Below, in pieces: positions 51,983 to 59,163 of a DNA stretch of 64,000 nt. The stretch is from Azospirillum lipoferum. Lineage in GTDB: Bacteria > Pseudomonadota > Alphaproteobacteria > Azospirillales > Azospirillaceae. The notes under the pieces were generated by a model, which saw only the letters and a program-made list of their open reading frames with translations, made no database searches and was not told the origin of the DNA. The translations under genes were made by a program, and so were the position numbers. The stretch is taken from NCBI RefSeq assembly GCF_024170005.1, contig NZ_JALJXJ010000004.1, positions 310,001 to 374,000 on the forward strand. The letters run 5' to 3'. Within the stretch, counting starts at the first letter, position 1. Each line of letters begins with the position of its first letter.

Positions 51983-52264
51983 ACGATTCGCAGCATCCGG
52001 AACAAGGCGCTCAAACGCTATTTTGAGACCGGCAAGTCCGACAAGCTTCCCATTCAGGGTGTCGCGAACATTGCCCGGCTTGGCCGCATCCTTCTGGCGC
52101 TCGATGCCGCAAGCAAGCCGGACGATCTGAACCTTCCAGGCTTTCATTTTCATGGCTTGGAGGGCGAGGAGCGCTGGTCGGTGCGGGTCACGGCGAATTA
52201 CCGCATCACTTTCGCGTGGGAAGCACCGGATGCCATTGCGATCGACCTGGAGGATTATCACTGA
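51983..52264 (+). CDS. higB: HigB-type toxin (RelE/ParE superfamily) with an ACG where the start codon is expected
   Basis: HigB toxins cut mRNA on the ribosome. The 93 codons read IRSIRNKALKRYFETGKSDK at the start, LDAASKPDDLNLPGFHFHGL in the middle and FAWEAPDAIAIDLEDYH at the end, matching full-length HigB. Homologues start MIRS; here the codon before ATT is ACG, and the frame is closed by TAG at 51971. No in-frame ATG, GTG or TTG lies early enough. Either ACG or ATT starts weak translation, or the start has mutated and the toxin is silent. The stop overlaps the higA ATG by one base, and the body is intact. Confidence 0.75.
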   Translation, partial: TIRSIRNKALKRYFETGKSDKLPIQGVANIARLGRILLALDAASKPDDLNLPGFHFHGLEGEERWSVRVTANYRITFAWEAPDAIAIDLEDYH

Positions 52265-52575
52265 TGACCGACACTCCTCTCAAACGCGGCCTCCCTCCGC
52301 TTCATCCCGGCGCCCTATTGCGCGAAGACATTCTCCCATCGCTGGGTATTTCGGTAAGCAGTTTCGCTAGCCATCTCCGCGTGTCACGGCAGATGCTCCA
52401 CCGCATACTCTCGGAAGAAGCTCCAGTGACGCCAGCCATGGCCCTGCGCCTCGGCAAGCTTTGCGGAAATGGCCCGGAACTATGGCTGAACCTGCAAGCC
52501 CGCTATGATCTCGATCGTTATGGCCGGGAATTGGCAAAAGAGTTGGATGAAATCCCGACACTGAACGCAGCGTGA
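52264..52575 (+). CDS. higA: HigA-type antitoxin, XRE helix-turn-helix
   Basis: HigA binds and neutralises HigB and represses the operon. From ATG 52264 it has 103 residues, the family size. It has the HigA opening GLPPLHPGALLREDILPSLG, the helix-turn-helix SVSSFASHLRVSRQMLHRIL and the ending MALRLGKLCGNGPELWLNLQ then ARYDLDR. The ATG lies in the TGATG overlap with higB, so its translation would normally be coupled to the toxin frame. If the toxin is not translated, higA must be started on its own. Confidence 0.93.
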   Translation: MTDTPLKRGLPPLHPGALLREDILPSLGISVSSFASHLRVSRQMLHRILSEEAPVTPAMALRLGKLCGNGPELWLNLQARYDLDRYGRELAKELDEIPTLNAA

Positions 52576-52612
52576 GGGCAGCAATACCTAATGCGTGCCC
52601 GAAGCCCCTCCC

Positions 52613-53479
52613 TCACCCCAACTCGAAGCTCGTAACCCCGAACAGCCGCCCCGGATCGGTCGCCGGCGCCGGCCCCAGATACATCCGCGCCGTCTCGAAC
52701 TGCGGCGTCAGCCCCAGTTCCTCCGCCAGCCGCACCCCCGCCGCGTTCGGCTCCGGCACGTCGAGGAACACCGGCCCGGCGCCGGCCGCCCGCCCCAGCG
52801 CCAGCACCAGATCCCGCGCAATGCCCCCATCGGCCGCATAGAGCGGACCGATCTTGAAGCCGCTGTGGCACGGCCGGATCACCCCGAATCCGGCCACCGC
52901 GCCATCCTTTACCGCTGCCAGCGCCGTGGCGCCCGGCAGAGCGATCCAATTGGCGAGAAACCCTGGGCGCGGTGCCGGGAACAGCTCGGCGTCCAGCGCG
53001 GTCAGCCGATCGAACGGCACTGTCCGCGCATCCACCAGAGCGGTTCCACTCATCTCGTCATCCGGCAGGCTGCCGCCGAAGCGGATGTTGCGGTGGGACA
53101 GGGTGAAGCCGGATTTGCGGTAGTTGTCCTGCTGGGCGACCACGCCGTCGAGACCGACGGTGCAGCCCTCCAGATGGCGCAGCCCCTCCTGCCACAGCCG
53201 CCAGCCATAGCCCCGCCCGCGCGCCTCCGGCCGCACGATGTAGAAGCCGAGGAAACCGAAATTTTCCGGATAACGCACGACCGACAGCGAGGCCACCGGC
53301 TGCCCGTCCAGCAGCCCGACCAGGAAGCCCGCCGGATCGACGGCATGGAAGGCGCCGGCATCATGCAGGCCGGGGTTCCATCCCTCCAACCGCGCCCAGT
53401 CCACGGCCAGATCCAGTTCGGCCCGGCTCATCACGCGGACCCGATAGCCGTCGGTCCCCTGTGCCTCGCTGCGCTCCAT
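52613..53479 (-). CDS. GNAT-family N-acetyltransferase with a second C-terminal domain
   Basis: The 288-residue protein has an N-terminal GNAT domain (residues about 10-140) with VASLSVVRYPENFGFLGFYI and the acetyl-CoA loop RPEARGRGYGWRLWQEGL. A second part (about 150-285) looks like a degenerate GNAT repeat, with GAVAGFGVIRPCHSGFKIGP and LYAADGGIARDLVLALGRAA. Double-GNAT proteins of this type (YitH/HolE-like) acetylate small molecules or have lost activity in one half. No substrate can be named. It is followed by the higBA pair on the other strand. Confidence 0.85.
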   Translation of the reverse strand: MERSEAQGTDGYRVRVMSRAELDLAVDWARLEGWNPGLHDAGAFHAVDPAGFLVGLLDGQPVASLSVVRYPENFGFLGFYIVRPEARGRGYGWRLWQEGLRHLEGCTVGLDGVVAQQDNYRKSGFTLSHRNIRFGGSLPDDEMSGTALVDARTVPFDRLTALDAELFPAPRPGFLANWIALPGATALAAVKDGAVAGFGVIRPCHSGFKIGPLYAADGGIARDLVLALGRAAGAGPVFLDVPEPNAAGVRLAEELGLTPQFETARMYLGPAPATDPGRLFGVTSFELG

Positions 53480-53582
53480 CTCCGCCCCCCTTCAGCGATG
53501 TCCTGATAGAAAGCGTAACCGTCGGCGTCGCCACAAGGCAATCCGCGGCGCGCCAGAGATTATCCAACGACACGGCCAAAGT

Positions 53583-53720
53583 CCCCTCTCCCCCCCGGGG
53601 AGAGGGTTAGGGTGAGGGGGACGCGTGGCTAGGATCTTCAAGCATCGCGCACTCCCAACTCCCCATCAAATCCACCCGGTGCATCCCCCTCACCCCGCCC
53701 CTTTCCCTGGGGAGAGGGGG
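53583..53720. repeat. dispersed palindromic repeat, long paired copy
   Basis: Two CT/GA units face each other around a 62-base core that closely resembles the core at 14521-14583, including AAATCCACCC. With that copy it defines a unit of about 140 bases. Confidence 0.8.
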
Positions 53721-53807
53721 TCGACCGCGATTTTCACCGACCCTTTCCCCAAGCTCCCGCAGTCGTGATAGGAATATCATCCCGCCCATCGCCAGGAGAG
53801 AACTGCC

Positions 53808-53957
53808 ATGCACTGCCCAATACCGTTCACCCAATCCGCATTCCCCATCAATGGCTTAACTCCCGATGAAACAGTGGAACACCACCCGGAATCCTGTTCC
53901 ACGCTGTTTCAAACGTCCAGTCCGGCCCCACCCCGCCATCTCTCCGCCGCCGGATGA
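53808..53957 (+). CDS. possible small leader frame, 49 residues
   Basis: ATG 53808 has AGGAGAG at a good distance and opens MHCPIPFTQSAFPINGLTPD. The frame runs through the first of two tandem palindromes and stops inside the second. There is no known family. It could be a leader peptide for the O-antigen ligase gene 145 bases downstream, or chance. The good ribosome-binding site is the main argument. Confidence 0.25.
   Translation: MHCPIPFTQSAFPINGLTPDETVEHHPESCSTLFQTSSPAPPRHLSAAG
53867..53911. repeat. tandem palindrome, copy 1
   Basis: TGAAACAGTGGAACA (53867-53881) and TGTTCCACGCTGTTTCA (53895-53911) are inverted copies with a 2-base gap. A near copy starts 88 bases downstream. It lies upstream of the O-antigen ligase gene. 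Confidence 0.65.
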
Positions 53958-53999
53958 AACAATGGAACAGGCCCCGCAACCCTGTTCCACGGCGTTTCA
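53955..53999. repeat. tandem palindrome, copy 2
   Basis: TGAAACAATGGAACA (53955-53969) and TGTTCCACGGCGTTTCA (53983-53999) repeat copy 1 with changes in the spacer and at a few stem positions. The same arm lengths and loop length are kept. Confidence 0.65.
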
Positions 54000-54102
54000 A
54001 ATGTTCAGCGGAGCCCCCACCGCCTTCCGCCCGCGCGCCGTTGCTTTCGAGGCGGGAGTGCGGTTAAGTCCCCGCCGGTTTCCGCTGATCCGCGTCGAGT
54101 TC

Positions 54103-55416
54103 ATGCCCGTCGACTCCCTGGACGCCACCGCGTCGCGCCCCGCCTCCCCACCCACCGCTCCCGGTGCCCCCCCGGCTCCCGCCGGCCGTGGGGCCGATGC
54201 CGCTTTGCGGGGCGTGGCCGGGGCCGCCGCCCTGGTGCTGGGGCCGCTGGCCGCGCTGGCCCCGCGCGGGCTGCCGGTCTGGGCCATCCTCGTGCTACTG
54301 CTGTCGCTGGCGGGTCTGGCCCGGCGAGGTGCCTTCGGGCGCATCCTGCACCTGACCCCGCCGGTCGCCGCGGTGGGCGCCTTCCTGCTGCTGGCCCTGG
54401 CCTCCTGCCTGTGGAGCCCGTCGGACCGTGCGCTGGCGACGGTGCTGGAGATCGGCTACATCGCCCTCGGCGCCTTGGCCGGCGGTGCCTGGATCGCCGG
54501 GCTGCCGGCGGCGGAGGCGCGGCGGCTGGCCGGGCTGTTCCTGGCCGGCGGGCTGGCCGGCGGGCTGCTGTTCGCGGCGGAGGCGGCGCTGGACTTCCCG
54601 CTGAACCGCTGGTGGAACGCCGTCCCCGACGACCAGCTGCCCAACCTGCTGAACGGCAATGTGCCGAAGCGGACGGCGGCGCTGCTCTGCCTGCTGGTCT
54701 GGCCGGCCGCCCTGGCGGTGGACCGCTTCGGCCGCAAGGCCCTTGCCCTGCTGGTGCCGGTCGGCTATGCGCTGGCCTGCCTGCCGCTGACCAGCCGGTC
54801 GGCCATGCTCGGCATCGCCGCCGGGCTCGCCACGCTGGCCGCCGCCCGTGCATCCGCCCAGTGGACCCGCCGGCTGTTCGCCGCCGCTGTGACCGCCGCC
54901 TTCCTGCTGGTGCTGCCCGCCGTCCTGCTGTTCTCCGGCCCGCTCGACCTCGACCATTCCGGCCTGCTCTTCCGTTCCGCCCAGCACCGGGTGGAGATCT
55001 GGGGCCATGCGGCGGAGCGCGCGCTGCGCACCCCCGCGTTCGGCCAGGGCATCGATGCCTCGCGCTCCCTGCCACCGGAAGGAGCGGTGTCGGAGTTCTC
55101 GCCGATCGGCGACAGCCTGCTGCCGCTGCACCCGCACAACGCCTTCCTCCAGGTCTGGCTGGAGACCGGCGCGGTGGGTGCCGCGCTGGCGCTGGCCGTC
55201 CTGCTGATGCTGCTGGCCGCCACCGCCCGGCTGGAGCGGCGCGACCAGCCTTTCGCGCTGGCGCTGTTCGCCACGGCGATGGCGATGGGCAGCACCGCCT
55301 ACGGCATCTGGCAACCCTGGTGGATGGCAGGCTTCCTGTCCGCCGCGCTGATGCTGCGGCTGGCAACCCGTATCGGGGCCCGCATCGGGGCCCGCATCGG
55401 GGACAAGGCACGATGA
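54103..55416 (+). CDS. O-antigen ligase family membrane protein (Wzy_C)
   Basis: It is expected to join polysaccharide to lipid A-core or to polymerise repeat units in the inner membrane. I chose ATG 54103 (437 residues); the frame is open to 53866 but that part overlaps the palindromes. About 11-12 hydrophobic segments are seen. The large periplasmic loop has HRVEIWGHAAERALRTPAFG and LPLHPHNAFLQVWLETGAVG, the Wzy_C motif with its conserved His and Glu. The C-terminus holds three RIGA-like repeats coded by a 12-base tandem unit at 55370-55403. It overlaps the next gene by four bases. Confidence 0.87.
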   Translation: MPVDSLDATASRPASPPTAPGAPPAPAGRGADAALRGVAGAAALVLGPLAALAPRGLPVWAILVLLLSLAGLARRGAFGRILHLTPPVAAVGAFLLLALASCLWSPSDRALATVLEIGYIALGALAGGAWIAGLPAAEARRLAGLFLAGGLAGGLLFAAEAALDFPLNRWWNAVPDDQLPNLLNGNVPKRTAALLCLLVWPAALAVDRFGRKALALLVPVGYALACLPLTSRSAMLGIAAGLATLAAARASAQWTRRLFAAAVTAAFLLVLPAVLLFSGPLDLDHSGLLFRSAQHRVEIWGHAAERALRTPAFGQGIDASRSLPPEGAVSEFSPIGDSLLPLHPHNAFLQVWLETGAVGAALALAVLLMLLAATARLERRDQPFALALFATAMAMGSTAYGIWQPWWMAGFLSAALMLRLATRIGARIGARIGDKAR

Positions 55417-56351
55417 GCAAGCGTCCGCTCCGCATCCTGGTCATCAAGCTGGGCGCCTTCGGCGACTTCTTCCTGGCCCAGACGACCTTCGCCGCCATCC
55501 GCCGCCATCATGCCGGCGACCGGATCACCCTGCTGACCCTGCCCTCGCTGGCCCCGCTCGCCCGGATGAGCGGCCTGTTCGACGAGGTGCTGGAGGACCC
55601 GCGCGAGCGCTCGCTGTCGGCCTATCTGGCGATCCGCCGGGCCTTGCGCGCCCACCGCTTCGACCGGGTCTACGATCTCCAGGCGCAGACCCGCACCGAC
55701 CTGTACCACCGGCTGCTGTTCCCCGGCCCCTGGCCGGAATGGTCGGGCACCGCCCGCGGCGCCTCGCATCCCGACCGCTACGAGGGACGGCGCAAGGTGC
55801 CGGTGCGCGACCGCTACGTCCGCCAGCTCGCCCCCTTCGGCATCGTGCCGGACAAGACGCCGGACCTGTCCTGGCTCGATGCCGACATTTCCAGGTTCGG
55901 CCTGCCGGAGCGCTTCGCCCTGCTGGTCCCCGGCTCCTCCCCCGGGCGGCCGGACAAGCGCTGGCCGGTCCGCCGCTATGCCGAGGTGGCGGCGGCGCTG
56001 GCCGAGCGCGGCATCGTGCCGGCGGTGATCGGCACCGGCATCGAGAGCGACCTCGCCCGCGGCATCGCCGACTACTGCCCGCAGGCGGTCGACCTGACCG
56101 ACCGCACCAGCGTGCCGGAACTGGGCGGTCTGGCCCGCCGGGCCTGGGGGGCGGTCGGCAACGACACCGGCCCGACCCACCTGATTGCCGCCGTCGGCTG
56201 CCCGACCGTGGTGGTGTTCTCCGACGCCTCCAACCCGATCCACAGCACCGGCCCGCGCGTGCTGATCCACCACCGCCCCGACTTCAACGACATCGACAGC
56301 GCCGGCGTGGTCGAGGCGCTGGACCGGGCGCGCGCCCTGGGAGGCTCCTAA
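55413..56351 (+). CDS. glycosyltransferase family 9 (heptosyltransferase-like)
   Basis: Family 9 enzymes add heptose or related sugars to lipopolysaccharide core in the cytoplasm. From ATG 55413 it has 312 residues, with N-terminal RILVIKLGAFGDFFLAQTTF, the acceptor-side Asp-containing loop, and the nucleotide-sugar part LLVPGSSPGRPDKRWPVRRY near 170. VGNDTGPTHLIAAVGCPTVV near 250 is the classic ADP-heptose-binding motif. It is coupled to the O-antigen ligase by an ATGA overlap, so both act in outer-membrane polysaccharide. Confidence 0.92.
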   Translation: MSKRPLRILVIKLGAFGDFFLAQTTFAAIRRHHAGDRITLLTLPSLAPLARMSGLFDEVLEDPRERSLSAYLAIRRALRAHRFDRVYDLQAQTRTDLYHRLLFPGPWPEWSGTARGASHPDRYEGRRKVPVRDRYVRQLAPFGIVPDKTPDLSWLDADISRFGLPERFALLVPGSSPGRPDKRWPVRRYAEVAAALAERGIVPAVIGTGIESDLARGIADYCPQAVDLTDRTSVPELGGLARRAWGAVGNDTGPTHLIAAVGCPTVVVFSDASNPIHSTGPRVLIHHRPDFNDIDSAGVVEALDRARALGGS

Positions 56352-57997
56352 CGACAGAAGGGAAACGGCGCCACCTTGGGCATGTAGATCGGGATCCACT
56401 CGCAATGGGTGACCGGGTTCGGCAGCTTCCGGGTCTCGATGATCGGCCAGGCATGGGCCGCGACCACCACCAGCGCCACGCCGCCCAGGATCCAGCGCCT
56501 TGGGCGTGTCCGGTCCAGCAGCCCCGGCATCCGCGCCAGCACCCAGGCGGCGGACAGGATCGCCAGCGGGTCGGTGTAGGCGGCATAGGCGCGCTGGAAG
56601 CCGCGCAGCGAGAACAGCGCCTCCAGCCCCCAGGCGACCAGCAGCAGGAACAGCGCCTGCATCGCGGCCAGCCGCTCGCCCCGCCGCCACAGCGCCACCG
56701 CTCCGGCGATGGCGAACCACTCCACGATGATGGTCTGCGGGATGTTGTCGGGATGCAGGACGATGGTGCGGATCGCCAGGGTGCGGCCGATGCCGGCCAG
56801 CAGCAGGCCAAGCGTCCCCTGCCCCACCACGCTCCCCTGGCCGTTCAGCGCCGCCCCATGCCGCCAGGAGGAGAAGACGAACATATGCTCGACGAAGTTC
56901 GCCACGGCGATGGCGTTCTGCTCGTTCCAGCGGAGGTCGAGCGCCAGCAGCCCGGCCGCCAGCCCCAGCAGCACCGCCGCCGCCCCGGCCACCGCGCGGC
57001 TCGCCGGCACCCGGTGCACCACCGTATGGACCAGGATGCCGACCAGCACCCAGCCGGCGACGATGCTCTGATAGCCGCCGCCCGACAGCCCGCCCCCCGG
57101 CCAACTGCCGACGGGAGTATAGGGATAGACCGCCCGCCCCCAGCCGGCCAGCCCGGCCTGGATCAGCCCGAAGGCCGGCACCGCCGCCGCTGCGGCGGCC
57201 AGCCCGACCAGCGCCGCCAGGCCCCAGCCGGTGCCGGACGCGCGATCCGGCTCCACCCGCCGCCCGAACAGGATCGCCGCCACCGGCAGGCCCATCGCCA
57301 GGAAGACCGCCTGCACCTTGGTTACCATGGCCAGCCCGACCAGCAGCCCGCCCAGCGCCAGTTGCAGCAGCGACCAGCCGCCGCAACCACGCCCCGCTCC
57401 TGGCCCCCATGCCGGCCGCACCGCCCGCAGGACCAGCAGCAGCCCCAGCACGACGAAGCCGGCCGACAGCAGATCGGTGCGCATCTGCCGCCCCTGCGCC
57501 GTCAGCCCGACGCCGAAGGCCAGCAGGATGCCAGCCAGCAGCGCCACCCGCCGGTCCCCCACCAGCCCACGCAGCAGCGTGGCGTAGCTGACGGCGAAGG
57601 CGGCGGTCAGCAGGATCGACAACGCCCGCCCGGCCTGGACCAGCGACTGCCACACGGCTTCGGTCGCCGCCACGTCGCTGCCCGGCGGCAGAGCAGACAG
57701 GCTGGCGACCGGCAGCAACCCGACCGCATGCAGCAGCCGGTACCAGACATCGATCACCAGGAAATAGCCGTAGCCGGGATGGTCGAAATACTCCTGCGGC
57801 AGGCCGTCACCGAACAGCAGCCCGTGATAGGCCAGCACCAGATCCTGGTCCGAATGCACCCAGTAAGGCAGCCGGAATCCGACCAGCAGGACCGACAGAG
57901 CCATCGCCGCGGCAAGCCCCGCACACAGCAGCCACCAGGGCGCCGCCGCGACGCGGTCGAGCAGGGAGGGACGGGCGGCGGAGGGTGCAGGCGTCAT
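56348..57997 (-). CDS. GT-C fold membrane glycosyltransferase (GT39/ArnT-like)
   Basis: The 549-residue protein has about 11-13 membrane segments. The first periplasmic loop has HSDQDLVLAYHGLLFGDGLP, with acidic residues where GT-C enzymes bind the lipid-linked donor, and EYFDHPGYGYFLVIDVWYRL next. It probably moves a sugar from a polyprenyl-phosphate donor onto a surface glycan. I chose ATG 57997; GTG 58006 is also open. Its 3' end overlaps that of the GT9 gene by four bases in a convergent way. The exact reaction is unknown. Confidence 0.78.
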   Translation of the reverse strand: MTPAPSAARPSLLDRVAAAPWWLLCAGLAAAMALSVLLVGFRLPYWVHSDQDLVLAYHGLLFGDGLPQEYFDHPGYGYFLVIDVWYRLLHAVGLLPVASLSALPPGSDVAATEAVWQSLVQAGRALSILLTAAFAVSYATLLRGLVGDRRVALLAGILLAFGVGLTAQGRQMRTDLLSAGFVVLGLLLVLRAVRPAWGPGAGRGCGGWSLLQLALGGLLVGLAMVTKVQAVFLAMGLPVAAILFGRRVEPDRASGTGWGLAALVGLAAAAAAVPAFGLIQAGLAGWGRAVYPYTPVGSWPGGGLSGGGYQSIVAGWVLVGILVHTVVHRVPASRAVAGAAAVLLGLAAGLLALDLRWNEQNAIAVANFVEHMFVFSSWRHGAALNGQGSVVGQGTLGLLLAGIGRTLAIRTIVLHPDNIPQTIIVEWFAIAGAVALWRRGERLAAMQALFLLLVAWGLEALFSLRGFQRAYAAYTDPLAILSAAWVLARMPGLLDRTRPRRWILGGVALVVVAAHAWPIIETRKLPNPVTHCEWIPIYMPKVAPFPFCR

Positions 57998-58232
57998 GAT
58001 TGGCACGGCTCACGGTTCAGGTCGACGGGCGCCTTGTGGCACGGAATGCAGTGGTTGGGAACCAGTCCCATCCTGCGGTGTTGCCCTCATGGAACGACGG
58101 AGACGGGAGTCTCCGCCTCTTTCGTGGTGCCTCGCACGAATGACTTTGCAACGCTGGCGGGCCGCTGCCACAAAATACGGTATGGCAGGCCGGCTGGGCA
58201 GACAAATGCCGGACAGACAAATGGGGAACTCG

Positions 58233-58712
58233 ATGGCCGATACCGACGATATCCAGGAGCGTATCCGACGCCGCGCCCACGAGTTGTGGGAGAGCGAGGG
58301 CCGTCCGCACGGCCGCGACTCCGACCATTGGACCCAGGCGGAAGCGGAAGTCCGCGGTGCCGGCGCGCTGGAGCCGACCGGCAAGGTCGCCGGCTCGCGC
58401 AAGAAGCCCCCTGTCTCCAAGGCCACCTCCAAGACCGCCGGCAAGAGCACCCGCGCCGCCGCCGAATCCCTGTCGGAGGTCGCGAGCGCCCCGGCGGAGA
58501 GTGCCAAATCCGCCCCCGCCAAGCCTGCGAAGGCCAAGCCGGCCACCGCCCCGAAGGCCGACGCCGCTCCGGCTGAAGAGGCCGCCTCCGTCAAGGCTCC
58601 TGCGAAAGCCACCCCCAAGGCCGCGGCCGGAAAGACCGCCGCCAAGACGACGCCCGCCAAATCTCCCCGCACTTCCAAGAAGGACGGCGGCAAGAGCGCC
58701 ACGGCCGGCTGA
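58233..58712 (+). CDS. DUF2934 protein with a Lys/Ala/Pro-rich tail
   Basis: Residues about 5-45 (DDIQERIRRRAHELWESEGR, then PHGRDSDHWTQAEAEV) are the DUF2934 domain found in many soil alphaproteobacteria. The remaining 115 residues are low-complexity, rich in Lys, Ala, Pro, Ser and Thr, with histone-H1-like AAK/PAK repeats (about residues 45-159). That tail suggests binding to DNA or other polyanions. I chose ATG 58233 (GGGGAA upstream), 159 residues; ATG 58221 is also open. No function is known. Confidence 0.8.
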   Translation: MADTDDIQERIRRRAHELWESEGRPHGRDSDHWTQAEAEVRGAGALEPTGKVAGSRKKPPVSKATSKTAGKSTRAAAESLSEVASAPAESAKSAPAKPAKAKPATAPKADAAPAEEAASVKAPAKATPKAAAGKTAAKTTPAKSPRTSKKDGGKSATAG

Positions 58713-58794
58713 TCCCCGGCCTTTCTTGTTGGAACCCGGCGGCCCCGGAGCCGGTTGTCAGGTCATCCCTGCAATCTTCTCCGGAGGAACCGTC

Positions 58795-59139
58795 ATGGCC
58801 AGCATGCCGTCGATGGACGACTGCATCCGCAACTGCACCGACTGCCACACGATCTGTCTGGAAACCGTCGCACACTGCCTGGGCAAGGGCGGTGCACATG
58901 CGGAAGCCGGGCATATCCGCCTGATGCTGGACTGCGTCGACATTTGCCGCACCAGCGCGGATTTCATGATCCGCGGCTCCCGCTTCCATCACCTGACCTG
59001 CCGCGCCTGTGCCGAGATCTGTGCGGCCTGCGCCGACCAGTGCGACCGCATGGTCGACGACGCCATGATGAAGCAGTGCGCCGAGATGTGCCGCCGCTGC
59101 GCCGAAAGCTGCCGGGCAATGTCGAGCATGGCCGCCTGA
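58795..59139 (+). CDS. Cys-rich four-helix-bundle copper-binding protein (DUF326, Csp-like)
   Basis: The 114 residues hold 16 Cys, mostly in CxxC, CxxxC and CxxCxxxC spacings (such as CIRNCTDCHTIC and CRACAEICAACADQC), spaced along helices as in copper storage proteins. ATG 58795 is preceded by GGAGGAAC. There is no signal peptide, so it resembles the cytosolic Csp3 type, which loads many Cu(I) ions in the core of a four-helix bundle. His residues at the open end (HH near 65) also fit. It is between a DUF2934 gene and the efflux genes. Confidence 0.88.
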   Translation: MASMPSMDDCIRNCTDCHTICLETVAHCLGKGGAHAEAGHIRLMLDCVDICRTSADFMIRGSRFHHLTCRACAEICAACADQCDRMVDDAMMKQCAEMCRRCAESCRAMSSMAA

Positions 59140-59163
59140 TCGGCCTATCTTATTGAAAGATCC

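Noticed and set aside
14483..53720. Repeated CT/GA palindromes as CRISPR-like array
   Set aside because: Copies are scattered singly over the window, without regular spacers or cas genes.
53867..53999. Similarity of TGTTCCACG/TGAAACA arms to the ParB site parS
   Set aside because: In parS the two half-sites face each other without a gap. Here each arm has both half-sites in the same direction, so the centre does not match.
53867..53999. GTTC...GTTC spacing as alphaproteobacterial LexA box
   Set aside because: The seven-base spacing needed for GTTCN7GTTC is not present with intact half-sites.
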